Source: a bacterium (GTDB taxonomy: Bacteria; Calditrichota; Calditrichia; RBG-13-44-9; J042). From it: 11,962 nt of DNA. Each line of letters starts with the position of its first letter. The stretch's first letter is position 1. The position numbers and the translations under genes are program-made. The notes below the pieces were generated by a model. It ran no database searches, had not been told where the DNA came from, and was given only the letters and a program-made list of their open reading frames with translations. Of this stretch, positions 1-6,847 are shown piece by piece. The stretch lies in the NCBI GenBank assembly GCA_015494485.1, contig WGBF01000652.1:1-11962 (forward strand), in the 5' to 3' direction.

Positions 1-5
1 AAAAA

Positions 6-39
6 ACGGAGTTTGAGTTTAAGATTATTTTTGTCTTTT
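6..39. repeat. Direct repeat, copy 1 of 2
   Basis: This 34-base block starts ACGGAGTTTGAGTTT and runs into a T-rich tract. It recurs at 405-438 with a single mismatch (A at 21, G at 420), an offset of 399 bases. The two copies flank the palindrome array, so the spacer may have grown by duplication or by insertion of related elements. No coding function is seen. Confidence 0.85.
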
Positions 40-46
40 TTCTTTT
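29..46. repeat. Outer inverted repeat, left arm (partner 295-312)
   Basis: TTTTGTCTTTTTTCTTTT at 29-46 is the exact reverse complement of AAAAGAAAAAAGACAAAA at 295-312, giving an 18-base perfect inverted repeat. The pair encloses both tandem palindromes at 65-162 and 175-273, so 29-312 looks like a bounded element of about 284 bases. The low complexity of the arms weakens the argument that they are true terminal repeats. Confidence 0.7.
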
Positions 47-64
47 ATCTTCATAAATAATTCG

Positions 65-162
65 CCCACGAATTGACACGAATTATCACGAATAGGGTGT
101 TGAATTTTTGGGATATGTTTTTAGGTAGTTTCAATTGGTGTAAATTGGTGTAAATTAGTGGG
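65..162. repeat. CACGAATT-type imperfect palindrome, copy 1
   Basis: The left arm (65-92) begins CCCACGAATT and repeats CACGAATTNN about every 10 bases. The right arm (130-162) ends AAATTAGTGGG and carries the degenerate complement of the same 10-base unit. The roughly 37-base loop is G/T-rich and includes GGTGTTG. Transcribed from either strand, this would fold into a long imperfect hairpin. It resembles dispersed non-coding palindromes seen in many bacterial genomes, but I cannot name a specific family. Confidence 0.8.
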
Positions 163-174
163 AGAAAAAAATTG

Positions 175-273
175 CCCACGAATTAACACGAATTATCACG
201 AAGATGGTGTTGGAATTTATGGATATGCTTTAGGGAGAATTTTAATTCGTGTCAATTAGTGAAAATTAGTGGG
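175..273. repeat. CACGAATT-type imperfect palindrome, copy 2 (tandem)
   Basis: The left arm (175-202) differs from the copy 1 left arm at one of 28 positions (A185 against G75), with an offset of 110 bases. The right arm (246-273) runs from TTCGTGTCAATTAG to the closing GTGGG. The loop again contains GGTGTTG and GGATATG like copy 1, so the whole unit was duplicated in tandem, not only the arms. Confidence 0.8.
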
Positions 274-294
274 CAAAAAACGCAAGACAAAAAC

Positions 295-312
295 AAAAGA
301 AAAAAGACAAAA
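295..312. repeat. Outer inverted repeat, right arm (partner 29-46)
   Basis: This is the exact 18-base reverse complement of 29-46. It lies just after palindrome copy 2 and closes the candidate element at 29-312. The stretch that follows, 313-404, shows nothing recognisable; its only start codon near the beginning opens a 15-codon frame that I do not call a gene. Confidence 0.7.
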
Positions 313-404
313 TGAAAATTGGATTTGGGAAAGAGTCATTAAAGCATGTAAAAATTTAGATGATAACCCTCGATAAATTTCTTCTACTGACCTAAATTAA
401 AAAT

Positions 405-438
405 ACGGAGTTTGAGTTTGAGATTATTTTTGTCTTTT
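405..438. repeat. Direct repeat, copy 2 of 2
   Basis: Second copy of the 34-base block at 6-39, with one mismatch. It precedes palindrome copy 3 at 469-554, just as copy 1 precedes palindrome copy 1. The direct repeat, the pyrimidine tract and the palindrome therefore belong to one composite unit. Confidence 0.85.
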
Positions 439-468
439 GTCTTTTTTCTTAATTTCTTTTTTATTTGG

Positions 469-554
469 CCCACGAATTACCACGAAAGAGTAAGACAAAA
501 GAAAAAAGAAAAAAGAAAAAAGGAAATTGGTGCAAATTCGTGAAAATTAGTGGG
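469..554. repeat. CACGAATT-type palindrome, copy 3 (variant with purine loop)
   Basis: The left arm (469-486, CCCACGAATTACCACGAA) is shorter than in copies 1 and 2. The right arm (525-554) ends AAATTAGTGGG. The G/T-rich loop of the other copies is replaced by an almost pure purine tract at about 485-523 (GAAAAAA repeated). A more degenerate half-copy (CCATGAATTGACACTAAG) seems to follow at 567-584, close to the first gene. Confidence 0.75.
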
Positions 555-644
555 CAAAAAATAAACCATGAATTGACACTAAGATTTATAGACCCACAGA
601 GTATTAAGTTTAATAAATGAGATTTGAGAGACGTTTTATTACTT

Positions 645-1844
645 ATGGAAAATACAATATCATTGGATACCCTCGAAAAAATCATAACAGACCATTATCA
701 ATACCTAAAAACCCAAAATTTTCAGGGATGGGATGTTTTTGATGGATTAAACAGCCAATTATTTCAGGCTTTACCCCTTAAACATGTTCCTTTGGCCCGG
801 TTGCTATGGATTCAATTTTTCAAACGGTCGCCATGGAATTTTCGCCATATAACACGGGTACCAAAGGCAGATAATCCCAAAGCATTGGCGCTTTTTATTT
901 CAGCACTATTGAATTTATATGCAGTTAAACACGATAAAACCTATCTGCAGGATATTGAGGAATTGGTGGAGCGGTTAATCCGTTATGCCAATTATGATTA
1001 CGGGGGCATGGGATGGGGATATAATTTCCCCTGGCAGGCAAGGGCATTCTATGTTCCTGCATATAAACCCAACATGATCGTTTCTGTATTTACAGGGCAT
1101 GCATTCCTGGATTTATATGAATATTTTAAAAATCCCCAATATCTGGATTACGTAAAACAGATTGCCCTCTTTTTGAAAAGCAGTTTAATAATTTTTGAAA
1201 AAAAAGATCAGATATGTTTTGGGTATATACCCGGAGAATCCACAATTGTACACAATGCCAATATGTTAGGTGCAGGATTGCTTTCTCGCCTTTACGCCAT
1301 TACTCAAACACGTGAATATAAACACCTGGCCGAAAAAGCCATGCGTTTTTCCGTAACGGCCCAGCGGGAAGATGGCGCATGGGTTTACGGCGCCGCATCC
1401 CATCATCAATGGATTGATAATTTCCATACAGGCTATAATTTGTGGGCATTGTATCAATATCAATATTATACCGGAGATGACCAATTTGAGGCTGCGTTGC
1501 AAAGAGGATTCGATTATCATTTAAAACATCATTATACTTCTGAATTTTTACCCAAATACACAGATAAATCATTGTATCCGTTAGATATTCATTGTTTTTC
1601 GCAGGCATTGATAACCTTTTCTATTTTAAAAAAATATTATAATGCAGATTCTATTCAATTAATAAACAAAATGCTCCAGAATGTTTTAGCTTTAATGTAT
1701 GATGATAAAAAACATTTCTTTTATTATCAAAAATATCACAGATTCACGATAAAAATTCCTTATATTCGTTGGTCTCAGGCCTGGATGTTTTATGCGTTAA
1801 CGAAGGTGTTTAAGGAGCAATATGATGACTCTTCCGACAATTGA
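645..1844 (+). CDS. VpsJ-like polysaccharide-biosynthesis protein (six-hairpin fold)
   Basis: Predicted soluble protein of 399 residues that heads the polysaccharide operon. It resembles the VpsJ-like proteins of exopolysaccharide clusters, which belong to the alpha/alpha six-hairpin (glycosidase/epimerase-type) superfamily. Visible motifs fit repeated hairpins: GGMGWGYNFPWQ (120-131), HNANMLGA (203-210), DGAWVYG (243-249), HTGYNLWAL (261-269), a conserved-looking HCFSQAL near 316, and RWSQAWMFYAL near the C-terminus. I see no signal peptide or membrane segment, so a cytoplasmic location is inferred. The biochemical role of this family is not firmly known; glycan trimming or modification is possible. 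The ATG at 645 is preferred; a TTG at 624 would add only seven residues, and neither has a strong ribosome-binding site. The 3' end overlaps the next gene by 23 bases. Confidence 0.75.
   Translation: MENTISLDTLEKIITDHYQYLKTQNFQGWDVFDGLNSQLFQALPLKHVPLARLLWIQFFKRSPWNFRHITRVPKADNPKALALFISALLNLYAVKHDKTYLQDIEELVERLIRYANYDYGGMGWGYNFPWQARAFYVPAYKPNMIVSVFTGHAFLDLYEYFKNPQYLDYVKQIALFLKSSLIIFEKKDQICFGYIPGESTIVHNANMLGAGLLSRLYAITQTREYKHLAEKAMRFSVTAQREDGAWVYGAASHHQWIDNFHTGYNLWALYQYQYYTGDDQFEAALQRGFDYHLKHHYTSEFLPKYTDKSLYPLDIHCFSQALITFSILKKYYNADSIQLINKMLQNVLALMYDDKKHFFYYQKYHRFTIKIPYIRWSQAWMFYALTKVFKEQYDDSSDN
1812..1817 (+). promoter_or_regulatory. Shine-Dalgarno for the WecG-type gene
   Basis: AAGGAG lies inside the end of the upstream gene, 4 bases before the ATG at 1822 and 7 before the ATG at 1825. 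The spacing slightly favours 1825 as the used start. The site implies translational coupling. Confidence 0.6.
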
Positions 1845-2568
1845 TTTTTTGGGCTACCCGGTAATTAATTTAGGACAAAAAAATATTGACAAATTAATAA
1901 AATATTTTTTATCTTCTCCAACACCATCGTTATTTACCGTTATCAACGCAAATAAGCTGTTTTTGGCTGATAAACATACCCGTTTGAAGAAAATTATGCA
2001 GAACTCCGATGCCCTCTTACCGGAGCAAGCTGTAGTTATCGGTTCGCGGTGGTTAGGAACCCCATTAGCCGGTCGAATAAGTGGAATAGAGTTTATGGAA
2101 TATGTTCTGGAACATGCCGAAGAAAGGGGATACACCATATTTCTATACGGTGCGAAAGAGGAAGTTGGGCAACGTTTAATAGAAAAGTACCGGCATAAAT
2201 TCCCAAAAATTAAAATTTTAGATTATGTTCACGGATTTTTTGCTGATAATAATATATTGTTAGAACGAATAAACCAGGCGCAGCCTGATTTTCTGTTTGT
2301 TGCATTGGGGTCACCAAAACAGGAATATTGGATGGAGGAAAATCGTCATAAAATCAATGCAAAAATTATGGTGGGGGTTGGCGGTAGTTTTGATGTCCTA
2401 TCCGGTGTAAAAAAACGGGCACCCGAATGGACACAACATGGGTTCGAATGGCTTTATCGCGCATTGCAAGACTGGCACCGCCTGGATCTGTGGAAACGTT
2501 ACCTGATCACCAACCCATATTTTGTGTACCGGGTGTTGCAGTACAAATTTAGTGGGAGGTCAGTATGA
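1822..2568 (+). CDS. WecG/TagA/CpsF family glycosyltransferase
   Basis: Glycosyltransferase of 248 residues (GT26 family), normal for the family. Such enzymes add the second sugar, often an N-acetylmannosamine or its uronate, to a polyprenyl-diphosphate-linked first sugar at the inner membrane. Diagnostic features are TVINANK (39-45), the Rossmann-like YGAKEEVGQRL (109-119), LGSPKQEYW (162-170), GVGGSFDVLSGVKKRAPEW (185-203) and the C-terminal basic/aromatic tail (GFEWLYRALQDWHRL) linked to membrane association. The donor sugar cannot be read from the sequence. One oddity: the segment where I expect the family's Asp-Gly (DG) reads PEQ (67-69), so Glu68 may stand in for the proposed catalytic Asp. 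It overlaps the downstream gene by 4 bases (ATGA), consistent with coupled translation with the phosphotransferase that would make its acceptor. Confidence 0.9.
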   Translation: MMTLPTIDFLGYPVINLGQKNIDKLIKYFLSSPTPSLFTVINANKLFLADKHTRLKKIMQNSDALLPEQAVVIGSRWLGTPLAGRISGIEFMEYVLEHAEERGYTIFLYGAKEEVGQRLIEKYRHKFPKIKILDYVHGFFADNNILLERINQAQPDFLFVALGSPKQEYWMEENRHKINAKIMVGVGGSFDVLSGVKKRAPEWTQHGFEWLYRALQDWHRLDLWKRYLITNPYFVYRVLQYKFSGRSV

Positions 2569-3995
2569 TCAGTATTCGCTATTCCCGGCTTTTTCATCAA
2601 TTTACTATCTTGCTGGATGTTATTGTTACTGCCTTATCCTTTGTTGCTGCATTTTATATCCGCCAGATGTTATTACCCCACTTACCTCAAGCAGGTGTAA
2701 TATATTTAAAAGATTTTTACGTTCATCTGAGCTTGATATGTCTTATTTGGTGGATCGTATTTTATTTTCAAGATAGCTATACCGAAAAACGCTATCTTTC
2801 TCTGGCAAAAGAAATTGAGATCATTTTAAAAACGATTGCGCTGGGATCCGTGATTTTAATCCTGATTGGGTATTTGCTAAAGGAAACGTCGTTCCCTCGT
2901 ACATTGTTTATCATTTTTGTTGTTACAAATTTTGTCTTTTTAACAATTGAAAAAGCGATCGTTCATGAAGTATTCAATATCTTACGGGAAAAAGGCTACA
3001 ATCGTACCCGGGTGTTAATTGTGGGTACCAATCCTGTCGCGCAAAAGTTTGTGAAAGCTGCTAAAGAAACCGAAAAGTGGGGTATTGATATTGTTGGATT
3101 TTTAAGTTCCGATCGATCCCTTGTAGGTTCAATTTTTATGGATGCTCCTGTTCTGGGGACTTTTGATGATATCGAACGCGTTTTACATAGCAATTACATT
3201 GACGAAGTGATTTTTGCCCCAAGCCTGGAAGAATTAAAGTATGTTCCAAAAATGTTTGAAGTATGCGAAATAGAAGGAACAGCCACCCGATTTATTTCCA
3301 GTTTTCTAAATAATATGGTTTCTCATGTTCAGGCCGATGTGAAATATGGTTTCCCAATATTAACATACTCTCCGTATCCCAATAAAGAGTGGCAATTATT
3401 TTTTAAGAGAGTATTGGATATTGTCATTTCAGGTATTTTGCTCATTCCTTTTGGCATTTTTGTACTTCCCATTGTATCACTACTTATTAAGTTAACTTCT
3501 CCTGGGCCGGTGTTTTATAAATGGGAAGTTATGGGAGCAAATAAACGGAAATTTACGGGATATAAATTCCGTACAATGTACGTCAATGCAGATGAGATTA
3601 AAAAACAATTAATGGATAAAAACGAAATGAGCGGCCCGGTCTTTAAAATGAAAAATGACCCACGGGTTACGCCCATCGGCCGTTTTCTCCGCAAATACAG
3701 CATTGATGAACTCCCACAATTATGGTCTGTTTTTATTGGTGATATGAGTCTTGTTGGTCCACGGCCGCCGTTGCAAACAGAAGTGGAACAATTTGAAAAT
3801 TGGCATCGCCGAAAATTATCAGTAAAACCCGGGATTACCTGTTTATGGCAGGTTAGTGGACGAAATGAAATTAATGATTTTAATGAATGGGTAAAAATGG
3901 ATTTGGAATATATTGATAACTGGTCATTATGGTTGGATATTAAAATTTTATTTAAAACAATACCTGCTGTATTAACGGGTAAAGGTGCAAGGTAG
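2565..3995 (+). CDS. Polyprenyl-phosphate sugar-1-phosphate transferase (WbaP/WcaJ type)
   Basis: Integral membrane enzyme of 476 residues that starts glycan assembly by moving a hexose-1-phosphate from a nucleotide sugar to undecaprenyl phosphate. Order of parts: about four N-terminal hydrophobic segments (near 12-32, 52-68, 86-105, 112-127), a nucleotide-binding-like domain opening with RVLIVGTNPVAQKF (149-162), then the catalytic bacterial sugar transferase domain (about 279-470). The catalytic domain shows KRVLDIVISG leading into a re-entrant hydrophobic helix, YKFRTM (333-338), the Asp-Glu pair of SIDELPQLW (D381, E382), GDMSLVGPRPP (392-402) and KPGITCLWQVSGR (421-433). The start is supported by GGGAGG at 2554-2559, five bases upstream of ATG. 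Whether the first sugar is glucose, galactose or another is not visible. Confidence 0.93.
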   Translation: MISIRYSRLFHQFTILLDVIVTALSFVAAFYIRQMLLPHLPQAGVIYLKDFYVHLSLICLIWWIVFYFQDSYTEKRYLSLAKEIEIILKTIALGSVILILIGYLLKETSFPRTLFIIFVVTNFVFLTIEKAIVHEVFNILREKGYNRTRVLIVGTNPVAQKFVKAAKETEKWGIDIVGFLSSDRSLVGSIFMDAPVLGTFDDIERVLHSNYIDEVIFAPSLEELKYVPKMFEVCEIEGTATRFISSFLNNMVSHVQADVKYGFPILTYSPYPNKEWQLFFKRVLDIVISGILLIPFGIFVLPIVSLLIKLTSPGPVFYKWEVMGANKRKFTGYKFRTMYVNADEIKKQLMDKNEMSGPVFKMKNDPRVTPIGRFLRKYSIDELPQLWSVFIGDMSLVGPRPPLQTEVEQFENWHRRKLSVKPGITCLWQVSGRNEINDFNEWVKMDLEYIDNWSLWLDIKILFKTIPAVLTGKGAR

Positions 3996-4003
3996 GGAAT
4001 ATT

Positions 4004-5119
4004 ATGAACATACTGGTCACTGGAGGAGCGGGGTTTATTGGTTCGCATACCGTTGATGCCCTTTTGGAAAGGGGGCATCATGTTAAAATCCTGGATAATC
4101 TTCAACAACCGGTTCACCTTAAGGGCAAGCCATCCTACATTCCTCGGGACGTAGAGTTTATATTTGGTGATGTACGGGATAAGCGCACTTTAAGCTATGC
4201 TTTAGAGAATGTTGATGTGGTTTATCACTTTGCGGCGTACCAGGATTATCTTCCGGATTTTAGTACATACTTTGATGTGAATTGCGTAAGTACGGCATTG
4301 ATTTATGAAATTATTGTTGAAAAAAACTTACCCGTGCAAAAAGTCATTGTCGCGGCTTCCCAGGCTGTTTTGGGAGAAGGATTGTACAGATGTGAAGAAC
4401 ACGGTGAAATGATTCCTGATATTCGGTTGGAAAGTCAACTATCAAAAGGAGATTGGGAACATCATTGTCCACATTGTGGAAAATATATGCAATACCTGCC
4501 AACGCCGGAACATAAAATTAATCCGCAAAACCAATATGCGATCAGCAAATATACTGAGGAATCAATTGCAATTAATCTGGGAAAACGATATGGTATCCCA
4601 TCGGTTGCCATGCGATATTCCATCGTCCAGGGACCTCGACAATCTTTTTATAATGCCTATTCCGGAGCCATGCGTATCTTTTCGTTACATTTGTATTTTG
4701 ATAAATCACCAATCATTTTTGAAGATGGACAACAGATTCGAGATTTTATAAATATTGAAGATGTTGTACGAGCGAATCTTTTAGTTTTAGAGGATGAACG
4801 AGCGAACTATCAAACATTCAATGTTGGGGGTGGGAAGCCGTACACGGTATTAGAATTTTACGAAACAATGCAAGCAATTGTTGGCAAAGAGCAAAAACCG
4901 GTAATTGGAAATTATTATCGGTACGGAGATACAAGGCATATTTTTTCGGATATTTCCAAACTTAGAGCATTGGGATGGGAGCCCCAATATAGCATTGAAA
5001 AAAGCATTCGTGATTATTGGAATTATTTGAATGAACAAACAGATATTGATGATATTTTGGATTATGCCGAACGAACGATGAAACGTTTAAATGTCGTACG
5101 AGAAGTTAGAAAACAATAA
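4004..5119 (+). CDS. NAD-dependent nucleotide-sugar epimerase with Cys/His insertion (dTDP-rhamnose 4-epimerase-like)
   Basis: Extended short-chain dehydrogenase/reductase of 371 residues. The Rossmann NAD site is VTGGAGFIGSH (5-15), and the catalytic residues appear to be S119 (VAASQAVLGEG), Y178 and K182 (YAISK). Between them lies an insertion at about 128-170 with C130, H133, C155 and C158 (CEEH, then CPHCG), which resembles a small zinc-binding loop. I associate this insertion with dTDP-L-rhamnose 4-epimerase-like (Tll/WbiB-type) proteins. The NVGGGKPYTV and GDTRHIFSD motifs near the C-terminus are typical of sugar epimerases. Substrate is uncertain: dTDP-rhamnose by family resemblance, or a GDP-heptose given the next three genes. 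It starts 8 bases after the preceding stop, with a modest AGG-TAGGG ribosome-binding site. Confidence 0.82.
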   Translation: MNILVTGGAGFIGSHTVDALLERGHHVKILDNLQQPVHLKGKPSYIPRDVEFIFGDVRDKRTLSYALENVDVVYHFAAYQDYLPDFSTYFDVNCVSTALIYEIIVEKNLPVQKVIVAASQAVLGEGLYRCEEHGEMIPDIRLESQLSKGDWEHHCPHCGKYMQYLPTPEHKINPQNQYAISKYTEESIAINLGKRYGIPSVAMRYSIVQGPRQSFYNAYSGAMRIFSLHLYFDKSPIIFEDGQQIRDFINIEDVVRANLLVLEDERANYQTFNVGGGKPYTVLEFYETMQAIVGKEQKPVIGNYYRYGDTRHIFSDISKLRALGWEPQYSIEKSIRDYWNYLNEQTDIDDILDYAERTMKRLNVVREVRKQ

Positions 5120-5122
5120 CCG

Positions 5123-5830
5123 ATGAAAGCATTTTTATTAGCTGCTGGTCTTGGAACCCGTCTCCGCCCCATAACAGAATCTATCCCCAAATGCCTGGTT
5201 CCAATTGGGGGTAAACCATTAATGGCCTACTGGTTTGATTTATTCTATAAACATGGTATCACCGATGTGCTTGTCAATTTGCATCATTTACCGGATAAAG
5301 TGAGGGCATTTGTAAAAAATCACCGGATTCCACTCAATGTGCATTTAGTGTATGAAGAACATTTGTTAGGAAGTGGGGGGACATTGCTGGCAAATAAAGC
5401 GTGGGTTAATGATGACCAAGAATTTTTAATCGCCTATGGCGATAATTTAACAAATGCCAATTTAAGCAAACTTGTTGCTTTTCATCGGGAACATAGACCA
5501 GTAGTAACAATGGCGGTATTTAAGACGGACCGTCCGAAAGAGTGTGGGATAGTAACAGTTGATGAGAATAACACAATTATTCATTTTGAAGAAAAACCCC
5601 CTCATCCGCAGTCAAACCTGGCAAACGCAGGTTTATTTGTGGCATCTAAAGATATTTTTGATTTTTTCCCGGAGAGGTTTTCTGGAAATGTTCTGGACCT
5701 GGGATTTCATGTTTTGCCAAATTTAATCGGAAAAATGAAGGCATATGTTTTGGAAGATTATTTATTGGACATTGGAAATCTGGAGCGATATAAAAAAGCA
5801 CAGGAAGATATTCGGGAACTAAACTTTTGA
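5123..5830 (+). CDS. hddC: D-glycero-D-manno-heptose 1-phosphate guanylyltransferase-like nucleotidyltransferase
   Basis: Nucleotidyltransferase of 235 residues, predicted to join heptose 1-phosphate to GTP, giving GDP-D-glycero-alpha-D-manno-heptose plus diphosphate in the cytoplasm. Seen directly: the nucleotide-binding signature LAAGLGTRLRPITESIPK (6-23), GSGGTL (83-88), the metal-binding region AYGDN (104-108, D107), the EEKP motif (156-159), NAGLFV (168-173) and LLDIGN (214-219). This is the compact form of the family, with no left-handed beta-helix acyltransferase tail. The fold alone would allow other sugar phosphates (mannose or glucose); the HddC call rests on the heptose kinase and isomerase/phosphatase genes that follow. 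It begins three bases after the previous stop and has no clear ribosome-binding site, so translation is probably coupled. Confidence 0.8.
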   Translation: MKAFLLAAGLGTRLRPITESIPKCLVPIGGKPLMAYWFDLFYKHGITDVLVNLHHLPDKVRAFVKNHRIPLNVHLVYEEHLLGSGGTLLANKAWVNDDQEFLIAYGDNLTNANLSKLVAFHREHRPVVTMAVFKTDRPKECGIVTVDENNTIIHFEEKPPHPQSNLANAGLFVASKDIFDFFPERFSGNVLDLGFHVLPNLIGKMKAYVLEDYLLDIGNLERYKKAQEDIRELNF

Positions 5831-5835
5831 ACTTC

Positions 5836-5841
5836 GGAGGT
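5836..5841 (+). promoter_or_regulatory. Shine-Dalgarno deciding the GTG start of the heptose kinase
   Basis: GGAGGT ends 4 bases before the GTG at 5846. The nearby ATG at 5844 is followed at once by TGA and cannot be the start, so the GTG is used. Confidence 0.8.
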
Positions 5842-5845
5842 AAAT

Positions 5846-6835
5846 GTGATTATCACGCAAACCCCTTTACGGATTAGTTTTGCCGGTGGTGGAACCGATT
5901 TGAAAGAGTTCTATGAAATGGAAGATGGTAAAGTGATTAGCAGTGCCATTGATAAATATATTTTTGTAATTGTTAGTGAGCGTTTTGATGAAAAGATATA
6001 TATTAATTATACCAAAAAAGAAATAGTGGATTCTGTCGATGACATCCAGCATGAGTTAGTTCGTGAAGCAATGCGGAAGGCCGGGATAGAAAACGGTGTT
6101 GAAGTTACGATGTTGGCGGATATTCCTTCAGAAGGTTCCGGTTTAGGGTCTTCCAGTAGTTTAACGGTGGGTTTGTTAAATGCATTTTATATCTATCAAG
6201 GGGAACAGGTACCCCCGGAACGATTAGCAAGAGAAGCGTGCGAAATTGAGATTGATATATGTGGTAAGCCTATTGGTAAACAGGATCAATATATTGCTGC
6301 TTTTGGTGGAATTCGAGAGTTTACGTTCAAATCAAATGGCGATGTTCAAGTTGAAAAAGTGAAACTTAGTCCTTCCGAGTTTCGCCGTCTGGGTTCTGAG
6401 CTATTGTTGTTTTACACAAATAAAACCCGGAAATCCTCGGAAATTCTAACTGAGCAGAAACATTCCACCCGCAGTAAGCGAGATTATTTGCATCAATTAA
6501 AATTATTTGTACCTCAAGTTAGAAATGCCATTGAATCTCATCAATATCATATTATTGGTGAAATTCTGCATGAAAGCTGGCAGGTAAAGAAACAATTGGC
6601 CAGTAAAATAACCAATCCGGATATTGACCAGATGTATGAAATGGCTTTATCCGCCGGAGCGTTAGGTGGAAAGGTAGCCGGTGCAGGAGGAGGCGGATTT
6701 TTGTTATTGTATGTACCCCGACATAAACAGGAAGCGGTTAGAAACGCCCTACGCGAATATCGGGAATTGCCATTTTATCTTGAACAGGATGGCAGCAAAG
6801 TTATCTTTAATTTACGACGCTATCCAGCACGATAA
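5846..6835 (+). CDS. hddA: D-glycero-D-manno-heptose 7-phosphate kinase (GHMP family)
   Basis: GHMP-family sugar kinase of 329 residues. The HddA reaction phosphorylates D-glycero-D-manno-heptose 7-phosphate at C1 with ATP, giving the alpha-1,7-bisphosphate of the GDP-heptose route. Seen directly: the N-terminal TPLRISFAGGGTD (6-18), typical of the HddA/Fkp-like subgroup; the phosphate-binding loop GSGLGSSSSL (97-106); GKPIGKQDQYIAAFGG (140-155); and the C-terminal GGKVAGAGGGGFLL (274-287). Translation starts at GTG 5846 behind a strong ribosome-binding site. The gene ends exactly one codon before the in-frame ATG at 6836, and the next gene follows within 12 bases. Fucokinase-like or other GHMP activities cannot be excluded from motifs alone, but the neighbours strongly favour HddA. 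Confidence 0.87.
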   Translation: MIITQTPLRISFAGGGTDLKEFYEMEDGKVISSAIDKYIFVIVSERFDEKIYINYTKKEIVDSVDDIQHELVREAMRKAGIENGVEVTMLADIPSEGSGLGSSSSLTVGLLNAFYIYQGEQVPPERLAREACEIEIDICGKPIGKQDQYIAAFGGIREFTFKSNGDVQVEKVKLSPSEFRRLGSELLLFYTNKTRKSSEILTEQKHSTRSKRDYLHQLKLFVPQVRNAIESHQYHIIGEILHESWQVKKQLASKITNPDIDQMYEMALSAGALGGKVAGAGGGGFLLLYVPRHKQEAVRNALREYRELPFYLEQDGSKVIFNLRRYPAR

Positions 6836-6837
6836 AT

Positions 6838-6843
6838 GGGGGG
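6838..6843 (+). promoter_or_regulatory. Purine-rich ribosome-binding site of the GmhA-GmhB gene
   Basis: A run of six G (GGGGGG), followed by A, precedes the ATG at 6848 by 4 bases. It overlaps the alternative ATG at 6836-6838, so 6848 is the likelier start. Confidence 0.5.
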
Positions 6844-6847
6844 ACCA

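Noticed and set aside
61..273. A CRISPR-like array, because similar units recur near 65, 175 and 469
   Set aside because: The units are palindromes with related loops rather than constant repeats with unique spacers, the spacing is irregular (110 then about 294 bases), and no cas gene is nearby.
312..359. A 15-codon frame (MKIGFGKESLKHVKI) between the palindromes
   Set aside because: Too short, has no ribosome-binding site, and shows no recognisable motif.
573..578. TTGACA resembling a -35 box upstream of the first gene
   Set aside because: No acceptable -10 element stands about 17 bases downstream, and the same AATTGACAC string is part of the repeat unit (for example 71-79), so it is better explained as repeat sequence.
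461..685. A 74-codon minus-strand frame across the repeat region
   Set aside because: It lies over palindrome copy 3 and the start of the first polysaccharide gene, is low-complexity (runs of Phe/Leu from the purine tract), and matches no family I recognise.
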